Shown here piece after piece: positions 31,427 to 39,264 of a stretch of DNA of 64,000 nucleotides. Below the pieces are notes generated by a model. That model was not told the origin of the DNA and did no database searches. It worked only from the letters and a program-made list of their open reading frames with translations. Location: NCBI GenBank assembly GCA_017554305.1, contig JAFZIN010000007.1, positions 248,001 through 312,000 on the forward strand, in the 5' to 3' direction. Both the position numbers and the translations under genes were made by a program. Position 1 is the stretch's first letter. Every line of letters starts with the position of its first letter. This DNA comes from Bacteroidales bacterium. Lineage in GTDB: Bacteria; Bacteroidota; Bacteroidia; Bacteroidales; UBA932.

Positions 31427-33325
31427 ATGAAACCTATTTTCAAACAAATGAGAGCTTTGCAGATTTTTGCAATTGCAGTTGTAACGTCATTGTCACTGGC
31501 ATCCTGTGGCGGTGGAGGTTCATCAATAACACCGGAGCCAACACCTACTCCAACTCCTACCCCTACCCCAACACCAACTGACGCCCCTGTTACACTCTCC
31601 GTAGATAAGGTTGAGATATTGTACTCAACCGGGCAGACTGCTTCATTTACAGTAACCTGTTCAGGTTCCTGGACAATCACACTTCCTAGTCCAAAACCGG
31701 CCTGGCTTACATCTGTAACGCCACTGTCAGGAACCGGAAACGCTACCGTAACCATTACTACGGCAGAAAGCACCCTGAGGAAAGCAGATCAAACCTTTAT
31801 AACAGTTAAAAGTGGCTCAAATTCAAAATACTTAACAATTGTAAAGGCTGGAATACCTAATACCGCGCCAACAAAGGCAACCAACCTTGCACCTAAAGGA
31901 AGCGGAATTGGTACAATAACTGAGTTCTCCTGGACAGCATCTACAGATGCCAACAATGATGAAATTACCTATACTGCAATGGTTTCCAAGGATAACACCA
32001 ATTGGACAACTGTTGGAACTACCAAGGAAACAAAAGTCACTAACACCGCAGAGTTGGATAAGAACACAACTTATTCATACAAAGTAGTTTCTGATGACGG
32101 TTATGAGGGAGGAAAGACTGAGAGTGATGTTGTTACCTTCACAACCGGCTCAGGCAAAGATTACTGGGCAGACGGTGAGTATAAACTCTATGAGGTTAAT
32201 GCAGACGGCTCAGTTACAGAGGTTTCTGAGACTTCAAGACCGTTCAAACTCATCTTTACCGGTGACGGTTATACTCAGGATCTTTTCAAGTACGGCGGAC
32301 AGTTTGATCAGGAGATAGATAAGGGCATAAAGGCACTTTTCCAAATTGAGCCTTACAAGCACTATTATAACTATTTTGCAATTTGGAAGATAGCCGCATA
32401 CTCCAATGAGGCCGGTATGAGCGATAATGGAGGTACAGGAAGTGGACCGGATTGGAGTACTGCAACGCATAAATATGACACTAGGTTCAGATGTACTTGG
32501 TATGGCGGAAATTCTACCAGTATAACATGTGACAAAGATGCTGTTCTTCAGGTTGTTCAAACTATTCCTAATATGGGTACTATGGCAGCTGTAACATCAT
32601 CTCCAATCAGCATTATCATTAATGCAGATCAATATGCCGGAACCTGCAGTTGGACTGCCAGCGATTCCTATGGCGGTTGGAAAGTTTTGTCTATAGCTAT
32701 GACGCCGGCAAGACACCCTTCCGGTACCGGCTATGGTTCAGGATTTGAGAGCACTTTAAGACACGAGTACGGCGGCCATGGAATAGGTATTTTGGGTGAT
32801 GAGTATCGCTATCCGTCAATGGCAGAGTATAATAAACCTTACCCTCAGTCAAACGAGGAAAGATTCCGTATGTGGCAGGCCTTTGGTGCATACTATAATA
32901 TTTATCTTCCTGAGTGGGATACAAGCAACTTAACCTGGACAGCTCCGGATTTGAGCAAAACACTTGTATTAGAGAAACAAAACTGGAATTCATTTGCAAG
33001 TCTGGACAAATACAAAGATGCAAAAATATCTTGCTATGCAGGAGCAATGATGTATGTATCCGGTATCTATCGTTCAGAGTATCGTAGTTGTATGGTTGAT
33101 AACATTATGCACTACAATACCGTAAGCAGATGGAAGATTTACTGCAGAATTAAGATAACTGCAGGAGAGACTCCAACATTGGAAGAGTTTATGGCAAATG
33201 ATACAGATGTTATAAATACTTACGGTGATGCCGCTGCTAATACCAAATCATCACAACCAATGAGAATGTGTGAAGGTCCTATCCTTATGGACGATTTCCA
33301 CAGCAAACCTTACCGACTGAAATAA
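31427..33325 (+). CDS. Surface lipoprotein metallopeptidase, M64 (IgA peptidase) family, with BACON and Fn3-like domains
   Basis: A 632-residue predicted surface protease. Lipidation at Cys27 (LASC) is followed by GGGG and a run of Pro-Thr repeats as a flexible stalk (about residues 37-52). A BACON domain (about 54-140, VTLSVDKVEILYSTG to FITVKSG) and an Fn3-like domain (about 145-240) precede the catalytic region from about 270 (FTGDGYTQDLF). The zinc site is HEYGGHGIGILGDEY at residues 446-460. As read, the two His are separated by E-Y-G-G (HExxxH), one residue longer than textbook HExxH; I believe this spacing occurs in Bacteroidetes members but cannot check. Its position after SusC/D suggests it supplies peptides or glycopeptides to that transporter. 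Confidence 0.88.
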   Translation: MKPIFKQMRALQIFAIAVVTSLSLASCGGGGSSITPEPTPTPTPTPTPTPTDAPVTLSVDKVEILYSTGQTASFTVTCSGSWTITLPSPKPAWLTSVTPLSGTGNATVTITTAESTLRKADQTFITVKSGSNSKYLTIVKAGIPNTAPTKATNLAPKGSGIGTITEFSWTASTDANNDEITYTAMVSKDNTNWTTVGTTKETKVTNTAELDKNTTYSYKVVSDDGYEGGKTESDVVTFTTGSGKDYWADGEYKLYEVNADGSVTEVSETSRPFKLIFTGDGYTQDLFKYGGQFDQEIDKGIKALFQIEPYKHYYNYFAIWKIAAYSNEAGMSDNGGTGSGPDWSTATHKYDTRFRCTWYGGNSTSITCDKDAVLQVVQTIPNMGTMAAVTSSPISIIINADQYAGTCSWTASDSYGGWKVLSIAMTPARHPSGTGYGSGFESTLRHEYGGHGIGILGDEYRYPSMAEYNKPYPQSNEERFRMWQAFGAYYNIYLPEWDTSNLTWTAPDLSKTLVLEKQNWNSFASLDKYKDAKISCYAGAMMYVSGIYRSEYRSCMVDNIMHYNTVSRWKIYCRIKITAGETPTLEEFMANDTDVINTYGDAAANTKSSQPMRMCEGPILMDDFHSKPYRLK

Positions 33326-33346
33326 AATCTTCGCTTTTGTTTCAGT

Positions 33347-33386
33347 AAAAAAGAGGATGACCAAAAAATTGGCCATCCTCTTTTTT
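33347..33386 (+). terminator. Terminator of the M64 peptidase gene
   Basis: A stem AAGAGGAT/ATCCTCTT extended by a GACC/GGCC segment with one mismatch, ending in six Ts. Nearly the same stem core occurs at 48812 and 49052. Confidence 0.88.
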
Positions 33387-33409
33387 ACGGTAGAACGGAA
33401 GAATAACAA

Positions 33410-33478
33410 GGCACGTAAGTGCCCGGCCCGAATGGGCCGAGATACCCCTTGAGGGGTGCTGACTGTGTCAGCGGGGTG
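33410..33478 (-). repeat. Four-hairpin array, copy A (minus orientation)
   Basis: Four back-to-back small hairpins in about 65 nt: GGCAC/GTGCC (33410-33423), CGGCCC/GGGCCG (33424-33439), ACCCC/GGGGT (33444-33457), and GCTGAC/GTCAGC (33458-33472), then GGGGTGA. Read on the minus strand it has the same order and flanks as copy C at 48.9 kb (CACCCC, three-base-loop stem, ACCCC TCAA GGGGT, variable stem, GGCAC TTAC GTGCC). The third stem in that order is entirely different in sequence yet fully paired. It fills the convergent junction between the M64 peptidase and gdhA. Confidence 0.85.
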
Positions 33479-33480
33479 AC

Positions 33481-33519
33481 AAAGAAAAAATAAAGGGATG
33501 ATTCTAAATCATCCCTTTA
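33481..33519 (-). terminator. Terminator of gdhA
   Basis: A 12-bp perfect stem (33491-33502 with 33508-33519) followed on the minus strand by a T-rich run; 22 bp beyond the gdhA stop. Confidence 0.88.
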
Positions 33520-33541
33520 TAATTATTTAATTGCTTAGCAA

Positions 33542-34885
33542 TTAAATAATACCCTGCTCAAGCATTGCAGTAGCAACCTTCATGAAGCCGGCAATATTAG
33601 CACCCTTAACATAGTCTACGTGACCATCTGCCTGAGTACCATATTTAACGCACTGCTCGTGGATGCTCTTCATAATGAAGTGAAGTTTATCATCAACCTC
33701 TTTTGCATCCCAGCTGATATGCTCAGCATTCTGAGTCATTTCAAGACCTGAAGTTGCAACACCACCGGCGTTAACAGCCTTACCAGGAGCGAACAATACG
33801 CCGTTGTTCTGGAAGAAGTGGATAGCGCCAGGCTGGCAACCCATGTTGGATACCTCGCAGCAGCACCAGCAGCCGTTAGCCTTAAGCTCCTTAGCATCAT
33901 CCTCAGAAAGCTCGTTCTGGAATGCGCAAGGGAGAGCTATATCACACTTAATGCTCCAAGCCTTCTTACCTGCAGTAAACTTAGCCTGTCCAGGGAACTT
34001 AGTTGCCATATCCTCAACCTTGTTACGGTTAGAAGCACGCATTTCAAGCATATAGTTGATCATCTCGTCTGTAATACCGTCTGGAATCTCGCAAACTCCG
34101 TCCGGACCGGAGATAGCAACAACCTTTGCACCAAGCTCCTTAGCCTTAGTAGCAGCACCCCATGCAACGTTACCAAAACCTGAGAGAGCAATCTTCTTAC
34201 CTACGAGGTCTTTACCAGCCTTCTCAAGAAGGTGCTGAGTAAAGTAGAGGGCACCAAAACCGGTTGCCTCAGGACGGAGAATAGAACCTCCCCAAGTTGC
34301 ACCCTTACCTGTAAGAACGCCTGTATTGTACTCTCTTGCAAGCTTTTTGTACATACCATAGAGGAAACCTATTTCACGGCCGCCAACTCCTACGTCACCT
34401 GCAGGAATATCCTGATCCGGACCAATGCAGTTCCAAAGCTCAGTCATAAATGCCTGGCAGAAACGCATAATCTCATCGTTAGATTTTCCAACAGGGTCAA
34501 AGTCTGAACCACCCTTTGCACCACCCATAGGAAGAGTAGTAAGAGCGTTTTTGAAAGTCTGCTCAAATCCCAGGAACTTAAGCATTGAAGGAACCACTGC
34601 CTTATGGAAACGGAGACCTCCCTTGTAAGGACCTATGGCGCTGTTGAACTGGATACGATAACCAAGGTTAGTCTGAACCTCACCCTTATCGTCTACCCAG
34701 GTAACACGGAATGTGAAAATACGATCAGGCTCAACCATTCTTTCAACGATTTTTGCCTTCTCAAACTCAGGATGCTGGTTATAAACCTCCTCAATAGACT
34801 CAAGGACTTCCTGAACTGCCTGTAGGTACTCTTTCTCACCAGGATGCTTTGCCTCCAGGTTAGCCATTATTTCAGCTGTTTTCAT
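33542..34885 (-). CDS. gdhA: Glutamate dehydrogenase, hexameric type (probably NADP-dependent)
   Basis: Interconverts glutamate with 2-oxoglutarate and ammonia, the main ammonia-assimilation or glutamate-oxidation enzyme in Bacteroidales. The 447-residue length fits the small hexameric class. Substrate and catalytic motifs are GYRIQFNSAIGPYKGGLRFH and MGGAKGGSDFDPVGKS, with PAGDVGVGGREIGF and the Rossmann loop ALSGFGNVAWGAA. NADP specificity is inferred from class. The 2-oxoacid:ferredoxin oxidoreductase genes lie immediately upstream on the same strand, linking 2-oxoglutarate made here to reduced ferredoxin production. Confidence 0.95.
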   Translation of the reverse strand: MKTAEIMANLEAKHPGEKEYLQAVQEVLESIEEVYNQHPEFEKAKIVERMVEPDRIFTFRVTWVDDKGEVQTNLGYRIQFNSAIGPYKGGLRFHKAVVPSMLKFLGFEQTFKNALTTLPMGGAKGGSDFDPVGKSNDEIMRFCQAFMTELWNCIGPDQDIPAGDVGVGGREIGFLYGMYKKLAREYNTGVLTGKGATWGGSILRPEATGFGALYFTQHLLEKAGKDLVGKKIALSGFGNVAWGAATKAKELGAKVVAISGPDGVCEIPDGITDEMINYMLEMRASNRNKVEDMATKFPGQAKFTAGKKAWSIKCDIALPCAFQNELSEDDAKELKANGCWCCCEVSNMGCQPGAIHFFQNNGVLFAPGKAVNAGGVATSGLEMTQNAEHISWDAKEVDDKLHFIMKSIHEQCVKYGTQADGHVDYVKGANIAGFMKVATAMLEQGII

Positions 34886-34935
34886 AAAATTATGATTTTA
34901 AAATTTTTGTATTTGTTTGAATTGTGTAAAAGTTT

Positions 34936-35952
34936 CTATTCTACCGTCCAGGTTGCGCCGCTGTGAAGAAGCTCATCCATTGAATGAATCTTTGCCTTCT
35001 CCTTAACCTCTGCAACCTGCTTGTGAAGACTCTCATCGTAGGTCTTGTCTGCAACATCTCTGATAACTCCCAATGCTACAGGGAAATCCGGACCCTTCAT
35101 ATCCACAAGCATGCTGTGGATACCAAAATTATCTGATTTAGAGTCATGTACAAGGATATCTTTCTCTGTAAATCCGTTCTCTCCAATCTTAACAACCTTA
35201 AGAGAGAGACCGTCCAGAACAATACCCTTATCTTTGTTCTTACCAAATATCATTGGCTCGCCGTCTCTGAGAACTATGGTGCGGTCTGCTCTAACCTCAC
35301 GGTCAGAGATATCTGCATGAGTTCCGTTGTTGTAAATCATACAGTTAACCAGCATCTCCATAACTGAAGTTCCCTTATGCATAGCGGCTCTTACCATAAT
35401 CTCCTGGTTCAAAGCCAGTTCAGAGTCCAGGCTTCTTGCAAAGAAAGTTCCTCTTGCACCCAGAACCAACTCACCCGGAGTAAACGGATACTCAACAGTA
35501 CCGTAAGGAGAGGTCTTGGTTACCATACCAAACTTGGAAGTTGGAGAGTACTGACCTTTGGTAAGACCGTATATCCTGTTGTTAAACAGGATGATATTAA
35601 CATCTATGTTTCTGCGGATCTCATGGATGAAGTGGTTACCTCCAATTGCCAAAGCGTCTCCGTCACCGGTCATCTGCCATACAGAGAGGTTTGGATTTGC
35701 AACCTTCATTCCGGTAGCAAGCGCACCTGCCCTACCGTGAATTCCGTGGAATCCGTAAGTGTTCATATAGTAAGGGAAGCGGCTGGAACAACCAATACCA
35801 GAGACAAATACAAACTGCTCTTTACTCATTCCAGTCTTCTCACAAATCTCCGGCATAGCTCTTAAAACCGCTGCAAGAATAGCGTGGTCTCCGCATCCCG
35901 GACACCATTTAACTATCTGATCGCTCTTGAAATCTTGTTGTGTATATTTCAT
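34936..35952 (-). CDS. korB: 2-oxoacid:ferredoxin oxidoreductase subunit beta (2-oxoglutarate type likely)
   Basis: The TPP-binding subunit of 338 residues. WCPGCGDHAI (Cys17, Cys20) and the TPP/Mg signature GDGDALAIGGNHF followed by NIILFNNRIYGLTKGQYSPTS are characteristic of KorB-type subunits. No eight-iron ferredoxin domain is attached. The enzyme oxidatively decarboxylates a 2-oxoacid to the CoA thioester and reduces ferredoxin, or runs in reverse. The specific oxoacid is inferred, not proven; the 12-bp gap to the alpha gene shows they form one enzyme. Confidence 0.92.
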   Translation of the reverse strand: MKYTQQDFKSDQIVKWCPGCGDHAILAAVLRAMPEICEKTGMSKEQFVFVSGIGCSSRFPYYMNTYGFHGIHGRAGALATGMKVANPNLSVWQMTGDGDALAIGGNHFIHEIRRNIDVNIILFNNRIYGLTKGQYSPTSKFGMVTKTSPYGTVEYPFTPGELVLGARGTFFARSLDSELALNQEIMVRAAMHKGTSVMEMLVNCMIYNNGTHADISDREVRADRTIVLRDGEPMIFGKNKDKGIVLDGLSLKVVKIGENGFTEKDILVHDSKSDNFGIHSMLVDMKGPDFPVALGVIRDVADKTYDESLHKQVAEVKEKAKIHSMDELLHSGATWTVE

Positions 35953-35964
35953 AGTTGTTCCTCC

Positions 35965-37797
35965 CTATTTAAGATTCTTTACGGCCTCTACAATCTCATG
36001 AACCATAAACGGCTGGCCCTGTACCTTATTGAACTGCTGATACTTAAATTCAGGCAGTTTTGCTCTCAAATAATCTGCAAACTGTCCGCTGTTAAGCTCG
36101 CATACCAGGATCTTCTTAAATCTGCCAAATACCTCTGCGGTATTCTTTGGAAGCGGATTTATGTAGTCAAACTGAGCAAATCCCACACTCTTACCCTCTT
36201 CAAGCAACTGGTTAACAGCTGTGTAGAGATGTCCGTAGGTTCCGCCCCAACCAACCAGGAGAACGTCACCCTTCTCTTTTCCAATAACTTCCAGCGGCGG
36301 AATAACCTCGCTAACCTTTCTGAGTTTCTCTGCACGGTTCTTAACCATCATCTCATGTACCTCAGGATCAGAACTTACCGCTCCGCCCGGAGTCTTCTCC
36401 AAACCACCTACTCTGTGCTCCAAACCAGGAGTTCCAGGAATAGCCCAACGTCTTACAAAGGTCTCCGGATCTCTTTCAAACGGTTTGAATTTTCCGTTGC
36501 ACTCGGTAATAATTGGAGGAGTAATAGAAGGATAATCACTCATTGAAGGAATCTTCCAAGGCTCGCTGCCGTTACCCAGGTAACCCTCTGACAGGAAGAT
36601 AACTGGCATCATGTGCTCCATTGCAAATTTTGCTGCATAGAAGGCTGCACGGAAGCAGTCACTTGGAGTACGGGCCGCCATAACCATCACAGGGCACTCA
36701 CCGTTACGTCCGTAAAGAGCCTGTGCAAGGTCTGTCTGCTCAGTCTTTGTAGGAATACCGGTAGATGGGCCACTGCGCTGAACATCAACAATTACCAGAG
36801 GAAGCTCAGCAATGAATGCAAGACCCAGCGCCTCACTCTTAAGAGAGAGACCGGGACCGGAAGTTGTGGTAACAGCCATATTTCCTGCGTATGCAGCACC
36901 TATGGAAGTACATATTCCGGAAATCTCATCCTCACACTGCATTGTCTTAACGCCCAAGTTCTTATGAATAGCCAGCTCCTCCAGAATTGCAGTAGCCGGA
37001 GTAATAGGATAAGAACCCACAAACATTGGTCTGCCGGATTTTTCAGAAGCTGCAATAAGACCCCATGCGGTTGCCTGGTTTCCGTTGATGCTTCTGTAAA
37101 CACCCTTCTCAACCTTTGCAGGTGCAATTGTGTATGTATTACCTATTGCGTGAGTATTGTGAGCGTAGTTGTAACCGTCATTTAAAACCTTGATATTAGG
37201 CTCAATAAGGTTAGGCTTCTTTGCAAATTTTTTCTTTAGATACTCCTCTGTGAAGTGGAGCGGACGGCCAAACATGAAGTAGCACATACCCAGTGTGAAG
37301 ATGTTTTTACATCTCACAATGGATTTCATATCCATACCGCTGTCCTTCAAACTCTCTTTGGTTAAGGAAGTTATAGGAGCCCAAATAACATTGTAATCTT
37401 GTAGGTTAAGCTCCTCAATAGGATCAAGTGTCTTAAAACCAGCCTTTTCCAGACCCTGCTCATCAAAACTGTCCTGATCCAGAATTATGCTTCCGCCCGG
37501 TTTTGCAAACTTTGCATTAGCCATAAGTGCAGCAGGATTCATAGATACAAGTACATCTGCAAGATCTCCTGGTGTCTTCACATCTTTCTGACCTATATGC
37601 ACTTGGAAGCCTGATACTCCCGATACGGTTCCTTGAGGTGCTCTAATTTCTGCAGGATAATCCGGGAATGTAGAGATCTCGTTTCCATACAACGCAGATG
37701 CGTCTGCAAACAGAGTTCCCGTAAGTTGCATTCCATCACCGGAATCACCGGTGAAACGGATTACCACATCTTGAACATCAACCACTTTACGTTCCAT
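35965..37797 (-). CDS. korA: 2-oxoacid:ferredoxin oxidoreductase subunit alpha (fused gamma-alpha)
   Basis: A 610-residue subunit in which the gamma domain comes first (about 1-190: RFTGDSGDGMQLTGTLFADA, FPDYPAEIRAPQGTVSGVSG), fused to the pyrimidine-binding alpha domain (about 215 onward: GSYPITPATAILEELA, QCEDEISGICTSIGAAYAG, TTTSGPGLSLKSEALGLA). The C-terminal domain is also present. This gamma-alpha fusion is the usual KorA form in Bacteroidetes. First gene of a unit with korB. Confidence 0.93.
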   Translation of the reverse strand: MERKVVDVQDVVIRFTGDSGDGMQLTGTLFADASALYGNEISTFPDYPAEIRAPQGTVSGVSGFQVHIGQKDVKTPGDLADVLVSMNPAALMANAKFAKPGGSIILDQDSFDEQGLEKAGFKTLDPIEELNLQDYNVIWAPITSLTKESLKDSGMDMKSIVRCKNIFTLGMCYFMFGRPLHFTEEYLKKKFAKKPNLIEPNIKVLNDGYNYAHNTHAIGNTYTIAPAKVEKGVYRSINGNQATAWGLIAASEKSGRPMFVGSYPITPATAILEELAIHKNLGVKTMQCEDEISGICTSIGAAYAGNMAVTTTSGPGLSLKSEALGLAFIAELPLVIVDVQRSGPSTGIPTKTEQTDLAQALYGRNGECPVMVMAARTPSDCFRAAFYAAKFAMEHMMPVIFLSEGYLGNGSEPWKIPSMSDYPSITPPIITECNGKFKPFERDPETFVRRWAIPGTPGLEHRVGGLEKTPGGAVSSDPEVHEMMVKNRAEKLRKVSEVIPPLEVIGKEKGDVLLVGWGGTYGHLYTAVNQLLEEGKSVGFAQFDYINPLPKNTAEVFGRFKKILVCELNSGQFADYLRAKLPEFKYQQFNKVQGQPFMVHEIVEAVKNLK

Positions 37798-37842
37798 ATA
37801 ATATATATGCTGTTACTCTTATAATTATTACTTAATTATCTT

Positions 37843-37873
37843 CAAATATAACACATATTTTAACCCCAAGCAA
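37843..37873 (-). promoter_or_regulatory. Promoter of korA-korB
   Basis: On the minus strand, TTG at 37873-37871 is followed after 20 bp by TATATTTG (37850-37843), an exact -7 box. The leader is about 40 nt. Confidence 0.65.
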
Positions 37874-37920
37874 TTATTTTGCTTCTTATTTTTAACAAAA
37901 TGAGCAAATGGAAATAAAAA

Positions 37921-38006
37921 GGCGCTTTAGCGCCCGGCCGAACAGGCCGCAGTGCCCATAGAGGGGCACTGCTGTGCTCCGCACAGGGCACTGAAGTGAC
38001 TTATTA
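37921..38006 (+). repeat. Hairpin array, copy B (five hairpins)
   Basis: Consecutive stems: GGCGC/GCGCC, CGGCC/GGCCG, CAGTGCCC/GGGCACTG, CTGTGC/GCACAG, and a weak CAC/GTG, then TTATTA. The last three positions and the TTATTA flank follow the same plan as copy C; the second stem here encloses CCCATAGAGGGG in place of ACCCCTCAAGGGGT. It is one hairpin longer at the 5' end. It occupies the space between the ompH terminator and the korA promoter, so the 290-bp gap here holds a promoter, this array and a terminator and no gene. Confidence 0.75.
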
Positions 38007-38029
38007 AACTTGTCTACGTTATCAATAAA

Positions 38030-38056
38030 AAGGAGCGGCCAAACGGTCACTCCCTT
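38030..38056 (-). terminator. Terminator of the bamA-ompH operon
   Basis: On the minus strand an imperfect stem (AGGGAGTGACC with GGCCGCTCCT, loop GTTT) runs into a TTTTTATT tail, 32 bp after the ompH stop. Confidence 0.7.
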
Positions 38057-38087
38057 AAAATTTTGCTTCAATAAAAATTGACAATTT

Positions 38088-38642
38088 TTATTGGAACTGG
38101 GTAGGCTGTACTTTAGATGCAGGGATTCCCAGTTCTGCCTTTACAAGAGGAAGCAGGTTAACTGAAGTAGCCTCATCTGTGTAGATGATAGCACCCGTTG
38201 CAAGGTCAAATACGTAGGTAAGACCCTGTGCCTTAGCAACCTTGTCAATAGCCTCCTGAGCCTTCTTCATTACCGGAGAAAGGAGAGCCTCCTGACGTGA
38301 ATTGAAATCCTGCTGAGCGGTTTGAGTGTACTGCTCAATACGCTGCTGGAGTGAAGTGAGCTCCTCCTCTTTTACCTTAATGGTAGCCTCAGTCCAGGTA
38401 ACTCTTTTATCTTGATACTCTTTAAGTTTTGCCTCAAAGTCTTTCTGCATTGCCTGCTGAACCTCAGTAAGTTCCTTTCCAAACTTCTGGAGTTTAACAA
38501 TAGCGGAATCTCTCTCCGGCATAAGAGCAACAATCTCCTGTGAATTGATGTGACCAAACTTCTGAGCGTTGGCCTTTGATGGAACAGCAACGGCAGCACC
38601 AAAGAGAAGTGCTACCACCATCAATTTTAAAGTCTTCTTCAT
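38088..38642 (-). CDS. OmpH/Skp-family periplasmic chaperone (second copy)
   Basis: A 184-residue periplasmic chaperone for unfolded outer-membrane proteins. Signal peptide to about residue 26 (PSKANAQ). The mature part begins FGHINSQEIVALMPERDSA, the conserved Skp/OmpH opening, followed by a long alpha-helical coiled-coil hairpin (about 50-130, charged with Gln/Glu/Lys) and the closing beta strand TYVFDLATGAIIY. Last gene of the nadK-uppS-bamA-ompH-ompH run; two divergent copies in tandem are usual in Bacteroidetes. Confidence 0.92.
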   Translation of the reverse strand: MKKTLKLMVVALLFGAAVAVPSKANAQKFGHINSQEIVALMPERDSAIVKLQKFGKELTEVQQAMQKDFEAKLKEYQDKRVTWTEATIKVKEEELTSLQQRIEQYTQTAQQDFNSRQEALLSPVMKKAQEAIDKVAKAQGLTYVFDLATGAIIYTDEATSVNLLPLVKAELGIPASKVQPTQFQ

Positions 38643-38710
38643 AATGTATTTTCAGATTTAATATTGTTTCTAATTCTTTTATCTGTATCAAAGCAATTTC
38701 TATACCACGT

Positions 38711-39238
38711 CTATTTAAGTGTAGGATAGATGTTTATAACCTGCTGGCTCAGATCTGCATCAGATGCTGCGTAAACCACGCCGCCGCTTGTGGCAATATC
38801 TATAATAAGCATATAGCCTCCTCTTTCTGCAACCATATCAATGGCTTTCTGAACTCTCTCCTTAATTGGTCCTACAAGTTCTTCACTCTTCTTCTGAATC
38901 TGACCGTCCTGTCCAAAGTAAGACTGCTGGAGTTTCTTTACCTCTCTCTCCTTTGTAATGATCTCATTCTCTTTGGCTTGGCGGGTTGCAGCGCTCAGAG
39001 TAGCTTTCTGCTGCTGGTAAGCGTTGTACAGGGTCTCAATCTTTGAGTACTCCTGTTTAATCTTCTCCTGATACTGGTTGCTTAAGGTCTCTAGTTTCTC
39101 AGATGCAACCTTATACTCCGGTATTGCCGCAAGTATTGTCTCAGTATTCACATAACCTATCTTTTGAGGAACGTTCTGTCCCATTGCAGATGTCATCATA
39201 AAGATTGACAAAGCGGCAAAAAGTAAAAATCTCTTCAT
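38711..39238 (-). CDS. OmpH/Skp-family periplasmic chaperone (first copy)
   Basis: A 175-residue paralogue with a signal peptide to about residue 20 (TSAMGQ), the opening KIGYVNTETILAAIPEYK, a coiled-coil body (about 45-115) and the closing YMLIIDIATSGGVVY. It lies 26 bp after bamA, so chaperone and insertase are expressed together. The 68-bp gap to the second copy holds no obvious promoter. Confidence 0.93.
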   Translation of the reverse strand: MKRFLLFAALSIFMMTSAMGQNVPQKIGYVNTETILAAIPEYKVASEKLETLSNQYQEKIKQEYSKIETLYNAYQQQKATLSAATRQAKENEIITKEREVKKLQQSYFGQDGQIQKKSEELVGPIKERVQKAIDMVAERGGYMLIIDIATSGGVVYAASDADLSQQVINIYPTLK

Positions 39239-39264
39239 TGTATAATCCTCCTGTTATTAAGTTA

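Noticed and set aside
31396..31773. Antisense reading frame rich in Gly-Val over the peptidase N terminus
   Set aside because: It is the reverse reading of the Pro-Thr repeat codons of the M64 lipoprotein; the plus-strand gene has a signal peptide, lipobox and domains.
36900..37185. Cys-rich plus-strand reading frames opposite korA
   Set aside because: They are complements of the korA coding frame, which has complete conserved motifs throughout.
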